Of a stretch of DNA of 64,000 bases, positions 53,612 to 62,832 are shown piece after piece; positions within the stretch are counted from its first letter, which is position 1, and every line of letters begins with the position of its first letter. The notes under the pieces were generated by a model. That model saw only the letters and a list, made by a program, of their open reading frames with translations, had not been told where the DNA came from and did not search any database. Source of the stretch: Chitinophagaceae bacterium (lineage in GTDB: Bacteria > Bacteroidota > Bacteroidia > Chitinophagales > Chitinophagaceae); the NCBI GenBank assembly GCA_024508725.1, contig JANINS010000004.1, positions 266,163 through 330,162 of the forward strand, read 5' to 3'. Both the position numbers and the translations under genes were made by a program.

Positions 53612-54613
53612 ATGAAGAGGTTGATAGCTGCATGTTTTTTTGCTGCGATCATTCAGTTAAGTGCAAACGCACAGGTTGATCCGCATTTTTCCCAGTATTA
53701 TGTATATCCATCCTGGATAAATCCTGCATTAACAGGTGCCATTGATGGTGATTATCGTATCTCAGGTATTTACAGGAATCAATGGAACAGTGTAGATAAT
53801 GCATTTTCTACTGCAGGATTGTCTGCAGATGTTGTAACCAACAAGAACGTGAATTTTGGTGCAAGTGTAATGCAACAAAAAGCAGGTAGTGGCGGATATA
53901 AATATTCCACCGGATATCTTTCCATTGCATATACAGGAATTCGTTTCGATGCCGAAGGATATAAAAGACTTGTATTTGGCGTACAGGCCGGAGTGGTTGA
54001 CAGAAGATTCGACAGAACAAAATTCCAGATGGGGGATCAATGGAATCCCATCACTGGTTACAATCCTTCTACAGCAACTGTTGATCAGTTTCCTAAAACA
54101 TCATCAACTGTATTTGATGCCGGTGCCGGGTTGGTATATTATGATGCAGCCCCAGGAAAAAAAGCAAACATCTTCGCCGGATTTTCTGCATCTCATCTTA
54201 CACAACCAGAAGATCCATTTACCAATGGTATCGTAAAATCGAAATTACCTGTAAGATATACTGTACATGGTGGCGTAAAGTTGAACCTGAGCGAAAACTT
54301 TAATCTCGTTCCAAATGCGCTTTACCTGAGGCAGGGAACAGCAGAAGAAAAAATGATCGGTGCATACGGCCAGATAAAAACGAGTGATGTATTTGATTTT
54401 CTCGTAGGTGTTAATTACAGGTTTAAAGATGCTGTTGTTCCATTTGCAGGTTTGTATTATAAGAACATGACGTTGGGATTCAGTTATGATGCCAACACAT
54501 CAGACCTCGGCAAAAATGTAAGCAGTGTAAACAGCTTTGAACTGTCATTGTCTTATACATTCAAGCGTTCGAAAGAACCTGCAGGAAGAAACTTTATTTG
54601 TCCAAGATTGTAA
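53612..54613 (+). CDS. PorP/SprF family type IX secretion outer-membrane protein
   Basis: A 333-residue protein. The signal peptide ends LSANAQ and is followed directly by VDPHFSQYYVYPSWINPALTGA, the family hallmark. A predicted beta-barrel ends SFELSLSYTFKR. SprF-type members are needed to secrete or attach specific partner adhesins with type B C-terminal domains. Its position after the PKD/CHU_C adhesin and before a second one makes them its likely partners. It is followed after 23 bp by a PorE-like OmpA protein gene. Confidence 0.93.
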   Translation: MKRLIAACFFAAIIQLSANAQVDPHFSQYYVYPSWINPALTGAIDGDYRISGIYRNQWNSVDNAFSTAGLSADVVTNKNVNFGASVMQQKAGSGGYKYSTGYLSIAYTGIRFDAEGYKRLVFGVQAGVVDRRFDRTKFQMGDQWNPITGYNPSTATVDQFPKTSSTVFDAGAGLVYYDAAPGKKANIFAGFSASHLTQPEDPFTNGIVKSKLPVRYTVHGGVKLNLSENFNLVPNALYLRQGTAEEKMIGAYGQIKTSDVFDFLVGVNYRFKDAVVPFAGLYYKNMTLGFSYDANTSDLGKNVSSVNSFELSLSYTFKRSKEPAGRNFICPRL

Positions 54614-54636
54614 TCCGTACCCATAAAAACTTTGCA

Positions 54637-56643
54637 ATGAAACTTACTGCTGATATTAGAAAAGGATTTTTAATTCTCCTGGCAGTTGCGTCTGTAAGTA
54701 CCGCATTTTCTCAGTATGCTTATGATTATAAACGAAGTGCTGATAAATTCTATGCAAACGGAGACTACTATTCCGCAGCTGATAATTACGAAAAACTATT
54801 AGAACAAAGCAATGGTAAAGGATCAACAACAGAACCTTATACTGTTCAGAAGAAAGGTGCCAAGGCGTCTAAGGTTGAGGTAAGAAGATCTGAAATTGTG
54901 TATCGCATCGCTGAAAGCTACAGGCAACTGAATAACTATGCTAAAGCTGAAAAATGGTATGGTGAAGCTGCATCAAATAAATCACAATATCCACTGGCTG
55001 CATATTGGTATGGCGTAAGCTTAAAAGCCAATGGTAAATTTCCTGAAGCTGAAAAATCGCTGCAGGATTTTTTAGCCAGCTATAAAATTAACGACCAATA
55101 TACAGAGCAGGCTCAGCGTGAACTGTCGAGTGTACAATTCATCCAACAGCAAATGAATAGGAAAGATCTGCAACTGTATTCTGTTGCAGCTTTGCCTGTG
55201 AATGCAGCTGGTGCTGACTATGCTGCAGCATGGAACAACAATTCATTGGTGTTCACTTCTACAAGGGCTGATAGCACAGTGCTTAAGGGGAAAAATAAAA
55301 ATCCTTATGTAAACAATCTTTATATAAGTGTAGGATCAGAAGGTGTGTATGGCACAACTCAAAAAATGGTGTTGCCCGTTACAGATGATATGGAACAGGG
55401 TGTTGCCTCATTTGCTACTGATGGAAACACGATGTACTTCACCAGGTGGACTAAAAAGAATGGAAAGAACCTGGCTGCTATTTATGTAAGTCATCAACAA
55501 AATGGTTCATGGACAGCACCTGAATTACTTGGCGGCAAAGTGAATGTTGATGGATACAGTTCCCAACAACCACAGGTAACCACAGATGGAAAATATTTGT
55601 TGTTTGCTTCTGATCGTCCTGGTGGTGCCGGAGGTTTTGATCTGTATTTTGCCCAGCTTAATAACGGACAACCTGGTGCAGTAAGTAATTTCGGAAAATC
55701 CATCAATACAAAAGAAGATGACCAGGCACCTTATTATCATCAGCCTACAGGCACTTTAGTATTTGCAACCAAAGGCAGAGTAGGAATGGGTGGTTATGAT
55801 CTTTTCGAATCTAAAGGAAACATCAACAGTAACTGGACCGAACCCAAAAACCTCGGCTACCCGGTAAATTCTATTAAAGATGATATCTATTTCTTTAATA
55901 AAGGAACGAATCGTTTATTATCAGATGCATACATCAGCTCTGATCGTTCATCTGAATGTTGCCTCCAGCTTTTCTCAGTTAATAAAGTTTATAAACAATA
56001 TGTAACAGGACTTGTAACTGATTGCAAAACCAATCAACCTGTAAGTGGTGCTAACGTAAAAGTGTCAGGAGTAACATCAGTTACTTTAAATTCAAACAAC
56101 GATGGATCATACTTTTTCGAAGTGCCTGCTTTTGGAGATATGCAGATCGTTGCTTCAAAAGAAAATTATAATGATGCAACAGCATCGTTTGCTAAACCTT
56201 CTGCCGAAACAGATACTCTTCATAATAATAGCATCTGTCTTTCACCAATTGAAGTAGTAGTTGCTCCACCAGTTGAGGAGAAAAAAGTGGAACTCAAAGC
56301 ATATTTCGATTTTGCTAAATACGATCTCAAAGCAGAAACAGGTGTGTTGCTCGATACATTGGTTGCATTAATGAAACGTGAGCCGAAACTTGGAATAGAG
56401 ATATATGGGTACACAGATAAAAAAGGAACTGATGGATTCAATATCAATCTGAGCCGCTTAAGAGCCGAGGCATGTAAAGCATACCTCGTTCAAAATGGAG
56501 TAGATGCATCAAGATTAAAAGTGTTTGCTAAAGGAGAATGCTGTGAAGAAAAACCTGAGACAAAAGCAGATGGAAGTGATGATCCGGATGCACGTCAGGC
56601 AAACAGGAGAGTAGAGTTTAAGATCATTTTACAAAGTTTATAA
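54637..56643 (+). CDS. PorE-like OmpA family protein (TPR, PD40 propeller, regulatory and OmpA domains)
   Basis: A 668-residue exported protein. The ATG at 54637 precedes a signal peptide ending AFSQ; an in-frame TTG at 54598 would overlap the previous gene. Domains in order: TPR-like helices (about 20-170, RIAESYRQLNNYAKAEKWYG), a PD40/WD40-like propeller (KYLLFASDRPGGAGGFDLYF, GRVGMGGYDLFES), a carboxypeptidase-regulatory domain (TNQPVSGANVKVS), and a C-terminal OmpA domain (YFDFAKYDL, EIYGYTDKKGT, ANRRVEFKI). This is the domain order known for PorE of the type IX system, which links the secretion or attachment machinery to peptidoglycan. Confidence 0.92.
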   Translation: MKLTADIRKGFLILLAVASVSTAFSQYAYDYKRSADKFYANGDYYSAADNYEKLLEQSNGKGSTTEPYTVQKKGAKASKVEVRRSEIVYRIAESYRQLNNYAKAEKWYGEAASNKSQYPLAAYWYGVSLKANGKFPEAEKSLQDFLASYKINDQYTEQAQRELSSVQFIQQQMNRKDLQLYSVAALPVNAAGADYAAAWNNNSLVFTSTRADSTVLKGKNKNPYVNNLYISVGSEGVYGTTQKMVLPVTDDMEQGVASFATDGNTMYFTRWTKKNGKNLAAIYVSHQQNGSWTAPELLGGKVNVDGYSSQQPQVTTDGKYLLFASDRPGGAGGFDLYFAQLNNGQPGAVSNFGKSINTKEDDQAPYYHQPTGTLVFATKGRVGMGGYDLFESKGNINSNWTEPKNLGYPVNSIKDDIYFFNKGTNRLLSDAYISSDRSSECCLQLFSVNKVYKQYVTGLVTDCKTNQPVSGANVKVSGVTSVTLNSNNDGSYFFEVPAFGDMQIVASKENYNDATASFAKPSAETDTLHNNSICLSPIEVVVAPPVEEKKVELKAYFDFAKYDLKAETGVLLDTLVALMKREPKLGIEIYGYTDKKGTDGFNINLSRLRAEACKAYLVQNGVDASRLKVFAKGECCEEKPETKADGSDDPDARQANRRVEFKIILQSL

Positions 56644-56672
56644 AGCCTGCAATAGTACTTCGAGCATCGTCC

Positions 56673-56692
56673 GTTGTGTCACTCACTTGTAC
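56673..56692 (+). repeat. Intergenic 20-nt repeat, copy B
   Basis: GTTGTGTCACTCACTTGTAC, identical to copies A and C. With flanks GCATCGTC and GTTC it forms a longer block shared with copy C with one mismatch. It lies between the PorE-like gene and the next adhesin gene. Confidence 0.8.
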
Positions 56693-56758
56693 GTTCTGGA
56701 GTATTGGCAACAATTACAACATCACATGACTAAGATATTCACCGGAAAAAGAAACTAC

Positions 56759-59700
56759 ATGAAGACCCTCATCGCCGTTGTTTGTTTTCTGTTTGCAAAC
56801 ACCATTTATGGTCAGTATACAATTACATGGGCATTAACCAGTAATAAAAACCAGGTGACTACTGGTGCAGATGCAGCTTCAGTTATAACAGGCAGCATGG
56901 TGCCAGGTTCTGTTTTCGCAGCAGGATCGCATAATACCGACGGTTTTCAATGCAGTATTTCATCAGGTAATTGGCCGGATGTTCCAACAGATGGGCTTCA
57001 TATTGATTTCCCATTAAGTCCTAATGGCAATGTTGATGTGGTGCTTAGTGGTGTTACACTTACGGCAAGAACCTCCGGTGGCAGTGGTAACAGTATGGTT
57101 AGCCTGGCATACCAGGCAAATGGAGCTGGTCCATGGATACCTTTTGGAACTCCACAGGTAGCTCCAAGTGGCGGTTCAAATAACCTGAGTTTCGGTGCGG
57201 TAAATAAAAAGTTCTTTGCAGGCAAAACTTATGTGATCAGGATGTATGTATATGCTCAGGGAACAAGCACTACATCCAGCAGAAACGTAAGAATTAAGAG
57301 TGTTGTTTTCAACGGAACGATCGTTAATCCTGCAGGAACACAACCAACAGTTGCAACCAATACTGCTATCGCAACAGGTAGATACACTGCTACTGCAACA
57401 GGAACAGTTACACCAGGTACATTACTGGTTGCTGAAAGCGGATTTGCATGGAGCACTTCTGTTAATCCTACAGCAAGGTTGACAACAAAAGTGATCAGTG
57501 CAACAACTACAGGAGCCATCAGTGGTTCGATCGCAGGATTGAGTGCCGGTACTTTGTATTATGTACGAGCATACACGATCAGTGAATCTCTTGATACTTT
57601 ATATGGTGCACAATTACAGTTTACAACAAACCCTCCGGTAGCTCCGATCTTAACTACAGCACCCATCTCAAATATTTTATCTCATAGGGCAACAAGTGGT
57701 GGTAATATTACAGATAGTGGTGGAGTCGCTGTAACACAAAGAGGTATCGTTTGGAAGGCAGGATCTAATCCATTACTTGGCGTTGATTTCTCTGCACAAT
57801 CAGGAGCTGGCTCTGGTTCTTATGCCACACTCATGAACAATCTTACTCCAGCTACTAACTATTGCGTTAAGGCTTACGCCATCAATGCTATTGGTACATC
57901 ATATGGTAATGAAATTTGTTTTACAACTGCAGCACCAACTCCGGTTCTGGTTACTTCAACTCAATCTTTGAATATGGGTAGTGTGGTAGTGAATACCAGT
58001 TCTGCTGTTCAATCATATACATTAACGGGTTCTGTACTTTCACCTGCAAATGGAACGATCACCATAACTGCTCCTGCAGGCTTCTTGATTTCAACAAGTG
58101 CAGGCTCCGGATTTGCATCTACATTAAATATTCCATACACAGGTGGTGTGCTAGGACCGATCACCATCTATGTTAGTTTCAGTCCAACTTTATTTGGAAA
58201 CTATAGCGGAACAATCACTCATTCTGGTGGAGGTGCTACAGGTGTTAATATTGATAATGTAGTTGTTACCGGTATAGGAATTCAATCACCTGGAGATCTG
58301 TCAAACACCGGTACAGACTTTTGGGTGGGTTACGGTTTCCAGGCTTTGATGAATGGAAGTAACGGTCAGGACATGGTGTTGTATCTTTCTTCAAAACAAG
58401 ATGCTGTTGTAACAGTTGAGATACCAGGTACTGGTTATACTGCGACATATAATGTTCAGGCAAATGTTGCTTTGGCAACGAATCCTATTCCTAAAACAGG
58501 TGCATTCGATGCCAGGCTTAATGCTACAGGTACACTCAATAAGGCAATACACGTTTACTCTAATGGTGTTCCTATTGCAGTTTGGGCACATATATATGCC
58601 AACAGTTCTTCAGGTGCAACAATGGTATTGCCTACTAATACCTGGGGTACAGAATATACTGCACTCACGGTAGGTGGACTTACCAATAACTCTGTTCCAC
58701 ATTCATTCTTCTTTGTGATGGCTTCAGAAGATAATACCATTGTAGACATTACACCAAGTGCTGATATTACTGCTGCAGTTGGAGGAACAACAGCGATATA
58801 TCCAGCCGGTGTTACGTTCTCTGTAACCTTAAATAAAGGACAAGTGTTCAATGCACTTGGTAAGCTTATCACATCTACTAATGGTGCAGATCTTACAGGT
58901 AGCAAGATCAAAGCAAGAGATTGTAAAAAGATCGCTGTGTTTACAGGTAATGGTCGTGTGTTATTAACGATTGGAGGATGTTCTCTTGGTAATGGTGGAT
59001 CTGATAACCTTATTCAGCAAATGTTTCCTAAAGCAGCCTGGGGTACAAAATACCTTACCGTTCCTTTCAGGGAGATGGAAGCAGGATTGGTAAGAATTGT
59101 TGTTTCAGATCCCACAACAGTGGTAAAATTAAATGGTACACCGATCTCAGGTCTTGTTAATGGATTTTATTATCATATTGAAACGGATACTACCAATCTT
59201 ATCGAAAGTGATAAACCTGTAATGGTAGCTCAATACATTGCGACGAATACTTGTAATGGAACAGGCTTACCACAAAATCCAAGTACAGGTGCAAATGGTG
59301 ATCCTGAAATGGTGATATTAAGTCCTGTGCAACAAGCCATCAACGATGTTACTGTGTACTCTCCATCGGCATATAATATTCAAAGTAACTATATCAATGT
59401 TATAGTAAAGAATACCGGTGTGTCGAGTTTCCAGTTAGATGGTGTGAATGTTAGTTCATTATTCCAGGTGCACCAGAAAGATCCTAACTATTCGTATACA
59501 GTATTTACCGGGCTGGCTTCAGGTGTTCACAGGCTCACATCATCTGAACCATTCAATGCAATTGCGTATGGATATTCCAACAACAGCAATAATGAAAGTT
59601 ATGGATATAACGCAGGTACTTATCTCAAAGATCTTTCTACAAGAATGATCGTTAGCAATCCTTACGCAGTAAATGATATTGCTACTACTTGTAAGAACAA

Positions 59701-61312
59701 TCCTTTCAAATTCAGGGTAGCGTTACCATTAACACCGGCAAGTATCAATTCACTTACATGGGATTTCAATAACAATCCCAACATTTCACCAAACATACAG
59801 GTAGTTCAAAACGCACCTTTAACATCTGATAGTACTTTCACGGTCGATGGAAATGTGTTCTATGTTTATACACTTGCCACTCCTTATACATTTAATGCTG
59901 CTGGAACATATCCTGTAAAGGTGCTGGCCAATGCAACAAGTGCTGATGGCTGTGTGGGAGTGAAAGAATACAGTTTTGATATCATCGTAAAAGATGGTGT
60001 TACTGCAGATTTCGCTGGTAACCTGAATATATGCCAGGGAGCTTCGGTTTCACTTAATGATGCTTCAAATGGAAACGGAAATACTATAAATGCATGGAGA
60101 TGGGATTTTGGAGATGGCTCCGCAACTCAAATCACACAAAATATAACGCATCAATACAATGTTGCAGGACCATACACTGTAACGCATCGTGCCATAAGCG
60201 ATATTGGCTGCTATGCTGATGTATCCAAAACAATAAACGTTGCTGCACCACCGGTTGCTTCATTCACTGTAGGTAACCCTCGTTGTGTGAATACTTCTGT
60301 TACATTCACTAATACATCCACCATTGCTTCAGGAACGATCACTAAATGGACATGGAACTTCAATAACCCGGCAACACCAGGTAACGTAGTAGTAAATACA
60401 GGTGCTGCACAAACATCAACTTATGCTGCAGCCAATACCTATACTGCAACATTACAGGTGGAAAGTGCTTTAGGTTGTGTTAGCAATACAGCTTCTCAAA
60501 CTTTCACTGTTTCTCAAACAACGGCAGACTTCAACATCAATGCTACACCAACCTGTATCAATACCAATGTAACTTTCACTGATGCCTCAACAGCTCCGGG
60601 AAGTTCAATTAATACCTGGGCATGGAACTTTGGTTCTGCAGGAACATCAACTTCACAAAATCCTGCTGCAGTTTCTTACACCACAGCAGGAACCGTGAAT
60701 GTGAGCCTTACTGCAACTTCTGCAGGTGGTTGTGTTGGAACAGTAACTAAACAGGTGGTAGTACAAGCTCCTTTAGCTGCACCTGTTATTGATTGTAAAG
60801 ACTCAAGTTATAACGCTGTTACGTTTGGATGGTCAGCAGTTCCTGGTGCTACAGGTTACCAGGTTTCTACCAATGGCGGATTATCTTTCACTACGCCAAG
60901 TTCAGGTGCTACAGGCCTCACTCACATGGTTACGGGATTAGCACCAAGTACACCAGTGATATTAACAGTAAGGGCAGTGGGTGGATTGGCTTGCCAGCAA
61001 AGCACAGCTACCGTTACCTGCCGTTCTTCATTACCGCAACTGGAAGTGTTTGTTCCAAATACATTCACGCCTAATGGTGATGGTCGTAACGATGTATTAA
61101 AGGTGTTCAATAACTATCTCAAGTCTATTGATATGAAGATATTCAACCAATGGGGTGAATTGATCTTCACTACAACAGATAATAATAAAGGCTGGGATGG
61201 CACAGCAAAAGGAAAACTGCAACCGGTAGGAGTGTACATCTATGTATTGCAGGCTATACTCCAGGATGGAACAGTGATCAATAAGAAAGGTTCGGTGAAC
61301 CTGATCCGATAA
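56759..61312 (+). CDS. Second large PKD adhesin with IgGFc-binding domain and type B (CHU_C) T9SS signal
   Basis: About 1517 residues. The ATG at 56759 gives a compact signal peptide (MKTLIAVVCFLFANTIYGQ); an in-frame ATG at 56726 adds eleven residues and is possible. The protein has an N-terminal beta domain, a repeat module (GTVTPGTLLVAESGFAWSTS) and an IgGFc-binding-type domain starting TGTDFWVGYGFQ. PKD domains (AWRWDFGDGS, WAWNFGSAG), one FN3 module, and a CHU_C end (NTFTPNGDGRNDVLKVFNNY, MKIFNQWGELIF, GWDGTAKGKLQPVGVYIYVL) follow. It is a clear paralogue of the 2180-residue adhesin with fewer PKD units. It is likely exported by T9SS with the same SprF. Confidence 0.92.
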   Translation: MKTLIAVVCFLFANTIYGQYTITWALTSNKNQVTTGADAASVITGSMVPGSVFAAGSHNTDGFQCSISSGNWPDVPTDGLHIDFPLSPNGNVDVVLSGVTLTARTSGGSGNSMVSLAYQANGAGPWIPFGTPQVAPSGGSNNLSFGAVNKKFFAGKTYVIRMYVYAQGTSTTSSRNVRIKSVVFNGTIVNPAGTQPTVATNTAIATGRYTATATGTVTPGTLLVAESGFAWSTSVNPTARLTTKVISATTTGAISGSIAGLSAGTLYYVRAYTISESLDTLYGAQLQFTTNPPVAPILTTAPISNILSHRATSGGNITDSGGVAVTQRGIVWKAGSNPLLGVDFSAQSGAGSGSYATLMNNLTPATNYCVKAYAINAIGTSYGNEICFTTAAPTPVLVTSTQSLNMGSVVVNTSSAVQSYTLTGSVLSPANGTITITAPAGFLISTSAGSGFASTLNIPYTGGVLGPITIYVSFSPTLFGNYSGTITHSGGGATGVNIDNVVVTGIGIQSPGDLSNTGTDFWVGYGFQALMNGSNGQDMVLYLSSKQDAVVTVEIPGTGYTATYNVQANVALATNPIPKTGAFDARLNATGTLNKAIHVYSNGVPIAVWAHIYANSSSGATMVLPTNTWGTEYTALTVGGLTNNSVPHSFFFVMASEDNTIVDITPSADITAAVGGTTAIYPAGVTFSVTLNKGQVFNALGKLITSTNGADLTGSKIKARDCKKIAVFTGNGRVLLTIGGCSLGNGGSDNLIQQMFPKAAWGTKYLTVPFREMEAGLVRIVVSDPTTVVKLNGTPISGLVNGFYYHIETDTTNLIESDKPVMVAQYIATNTCNGTGLPQNPSTGANGDPEMVILSPVQQAINDVTVYSPSAYNIQSNYINVIVKNTGVSSFQLDGVNVSSLFQVHQKDPNYSYTVFTGLASGVHRLTSSEPFNAIAYGYSNNSNNESYGYNAGTYLKDLSTRMIVSNPYAVNDIATTCKNNPFKFRVALPLTPASINSLTWDFNNNPNISPNIQVVQNAPLTSDSTFTVDGNVFYVYTLATPYTFNAAGTYPVKVLANATSADGCVGVKEYSFDIIVKDGVTADFAGNLNICQGASVSLNDASNGNGNTINAWRWDFGDGSATQITQNITHQYNVAGPYTVTHRAISDIGCYADVSKTINVAAPPVASFTVGNPRCVNTSVTFTNTSTIASGTITKWTWNFNNPATPGNVVVNTGAAQTSTYAAANTYTATLQVESALGCVSNTASQTFTVSQTTADFNINATPTCINTNVTFTDASTAPGSSINTWAWNFGSAGTSTSQNPAAVSYTTAGTVNVSLTATSAGGCVGTVTKQVVVQAPLAAPVIDCKDSSYNAVTFGWSAVPGATGYQVSTNGGLSFTTPSSGATGLTHMVTGLAPSTPVILTVRAVGGLACQQSTATVTCRSSLPQLEVFVPNTFTPNGDGRNDVLKVFNNYLKSIDMKIFNQWGELIFTTTDNNKGWDGTAKGKLQPVGVYIYVLQAILQDGTVINKKGSVNLIR

Positions 61313-61340
61313 ACGAACTCTTCATGAGTGTGCAAACAAT

Positions 61341-61368
61341 GAAGGAGCTCTATTCTTAGAGCTCCTTC
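61341..61368 (+). terminator. Rho-independent terminator after the second adhesin gene
   Basis: A 12-bp perfect stem GAAGGAGCTCTA/TAGAGCTCCTTC with a TTCT loop, followed by TTTATAT. Confidence 0.9.
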
Positions 61369-61436
61369 TTTATATAATAGAATACATAGAGAGTTTATAC
61401 ATACAGAACTTGGTTTATTGATGTTCATAAAACAAA

Positions 61437-61462
61437 AAACCCTCTCTTGAAAGAAAGGGTTT
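61437..61462 (-). terminator. Terminator after the Hsp20 gene
   Basis: An AAACCCT/AGGGTTT stem with further partial pairing inside. On the minus strand it is followed by TTTGTTTT. It lies 59 bp after the Hsp20 stop. Confidence 0.7.
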
Positions 61463-61520
61463 AAACCAAAACCAACTGCTTGCCCATTTCCACCTGGGCG
61501 AAAAAATTGTACTACCTCGT

Positions 61521-61949
61521 TTATTGAACAGTGATCTCTTTAGGCATCACTTTCACTTCTTCTTTTTTAGGAAGATAAAGTTTCAGAACACCATCTTCAT
61601 ACTTCGCCTGGATGCCATCAGTATTCACTTTATCATCTACAGTAAAGCTGCGTTTGAAACTGCTTGTTCTAAACTCTTTCCTGTGTGTTTTATATTCTTT
61701 GTTTTCTGCTTCCTGCTTGTGCTCATAGCTAATGCTCAACACACCTTTTTCCAAAGCAATTTTGAAAGATTCTTTCTTCAAGCCCGGTGCAACCAGTTCA
61801 AGATGGTATGCATCATTATTCTCGTGAATGTTTACCGGTGGAATGCTAAAGTTCATATCTCTTCCCCAGTTAGCAGGAAAGTTGTTCAGCAGGTCATCGA
61901 AAATGTTGTCTAAGTTTTTGTAGTTGTGCTTTACCAGTGTCATAGTCAT
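61521..61949 (-). CDS. Hsp20/alpha-crystallin small heat-shock protein
   Basis: A 142-residue small heat-shock protein. An N-terminal region (NLDNIFDDLLNNFPANWG) is followed by an alpha-crystallin domain from PPVNIHENNDAYHLELVAPG through YEDGVLKLYLPK, with the C-terminal VMPKEITVQ tail holding the I-x-I/V-like motif. It acts as an ATP-independent holdase. It is monocistronic, with a terminator downstream. The leader on the minus strand is AT-rich with no decisive promoter. Confidence 0.94.
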   Translation of the reverse strand: MTMTLVKHNYKNLDNIFDDLLNNFPANWGRDMNFSIPPVNIHENNDAYHLELVAPGLKKESFKIALEKGVLSISYEHKQEAENKEYKTHRKEFRTSSFKRSFTVDDKVNTDGIQAKYEDGVLKLYLPKKEEVKVMPKEITVQ

Positions 61950-62109
61950 TTATTTTTTAGTTAGATAATTTGCAATTACTGTTTCCCTATGGTCAAACTG
62001 TGTTCCATTGACTTTTTTCATTCATTTCGACAGAATTTTACTGCCGTTGTGTCAAAAACGATTGCAATTTGATGACATTGTGGCTGAATGACGATAAAAC
62101 AAGAACCTG

Positions 62110-62117
62110 TAAATTTG
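62110..62117 (+). promoter_or_regulatory. Bacteroidota -7 box (TAAATTTG) for the bacilliredoxin gene
   Basis: Exact TAnnTTTG match, 18 bp before the ATG at 62136. It lies inside the in-frame upstream extension from 62088 and so supports the shorter protein. Confidence 0.55.
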
Positions 62118-62135
62118 CTGTATAAACATCTAAAT

Positions 62136-62552
62136 ATGTACCCAGCAGAGATAGTATTGCCAATGAAGGCAGAGTTAACAGATAATGGTTTTGAAGATCT
62201 GACCAATGCAAATTCAGTAGAAGATACTTTGAAGAAAGAAGGAACCACATTGGTGGTGATCAATTCGGTTTGCGGTTGTGCGGCAGGTGCGGCAAGGCCA
62301 GGAGTGGTGATGGCTGTAACCAACGCAACCAAACGTCCTGATAGATTGGCTACAGCTTTCGCAGGTTTCGATACCGAAGCAGTGAATAAAGTAAGAGAGC
62401 ATTTATTACCTTATCCACCATCATCTCCGGCCATCGCATTGTTTAAAGATGGAGAGTTAGTGAGCATGGTTGAGCGTCACCAGATCGAAGGTCGTCCGGC
62501 AAATGTAATTGCACAGCACCTCATCAGCGAGTTTGATAAACATTGTAACTAA
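62136..62552 (+). CDS. BrxA/BrxB family bacilliredoxin
   Basis: A 138-residue thioredoxin-like protein of the YphP/YqiW family. The redox motif is C46-G-C48 in NSVCGCAAGAARPG, and the family segments NATKRPDRLATAFAGFD, PPSSPAIALFKDGE and ERHQIEGRPANVIA are present. In Firmicutes such proteins remove bacillithiol from oxidised proteins; in Bacteroidota the thiol partner is less certain. The ATG at 62136 (MYPAEIVLPMKAELTDNGFE) is the family start and is supported by the -7 box. A strong terminator follows. Confidence 0.94.
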   Translation: MYPAEIVLPMKAELTDNGFEDLTNANSVEDTLKKEGTTLVVINSVCGCAAGAARPGVVMAVTNATKRPDRLATAFAGFDTEAVNKVREHLLPYPPSSPAIALFKDGELVSMVERHQIEGRPANVIAQHLISEFDKHCN

Positions 62553-62584
62553 GAAGCTTTGTTATAGATGGGTTAGTCTAGTAG

Positions 62585-62604
62585 GCTCCACCTTCAGGTG
62601 GAGC
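62585..62604 (+). terminator. Rho-independent terminator after the bacilliredoxin gene
   Basis: An 8-bp stem GCTCCACC/GGTGGAGC with a TTCA loop, followed by TTTTTT. Confidence 0.93.
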
Positions 62605-62643
62605 TTTTTTATGTAGCCAACTGATGTACTTATGGCATCGTCT

Positions 62644-62663
62644 GTTGTGTCACTCACTTGTAC
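62644..62663 (+). repeat. Intergenic 20-nt repeat, copy C
   Basis: GTTGTGTCACTCACTTGTAC, identical to copies A and B, with GCATCGTC before and GTTC after, as at copy B. It lies between the bacilliredoxin terminator and lgt. Confidence 0.8.
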
Positions 62664-62832
62664 GTTCAGAACTTTATTCTGCATCAAAAGACTAAGTTGT
62701 TTTTGTATTTGCAGTAGATTGATAAAGTCATTTTTTCAAATAGAAATAATTCTGAGCTTGTACCAGCTACAAGGTAAATTTCAAACATCAAACGACAAAT
62801 GCTAAATCCTTCTTTTTAATTAACATTGCACC

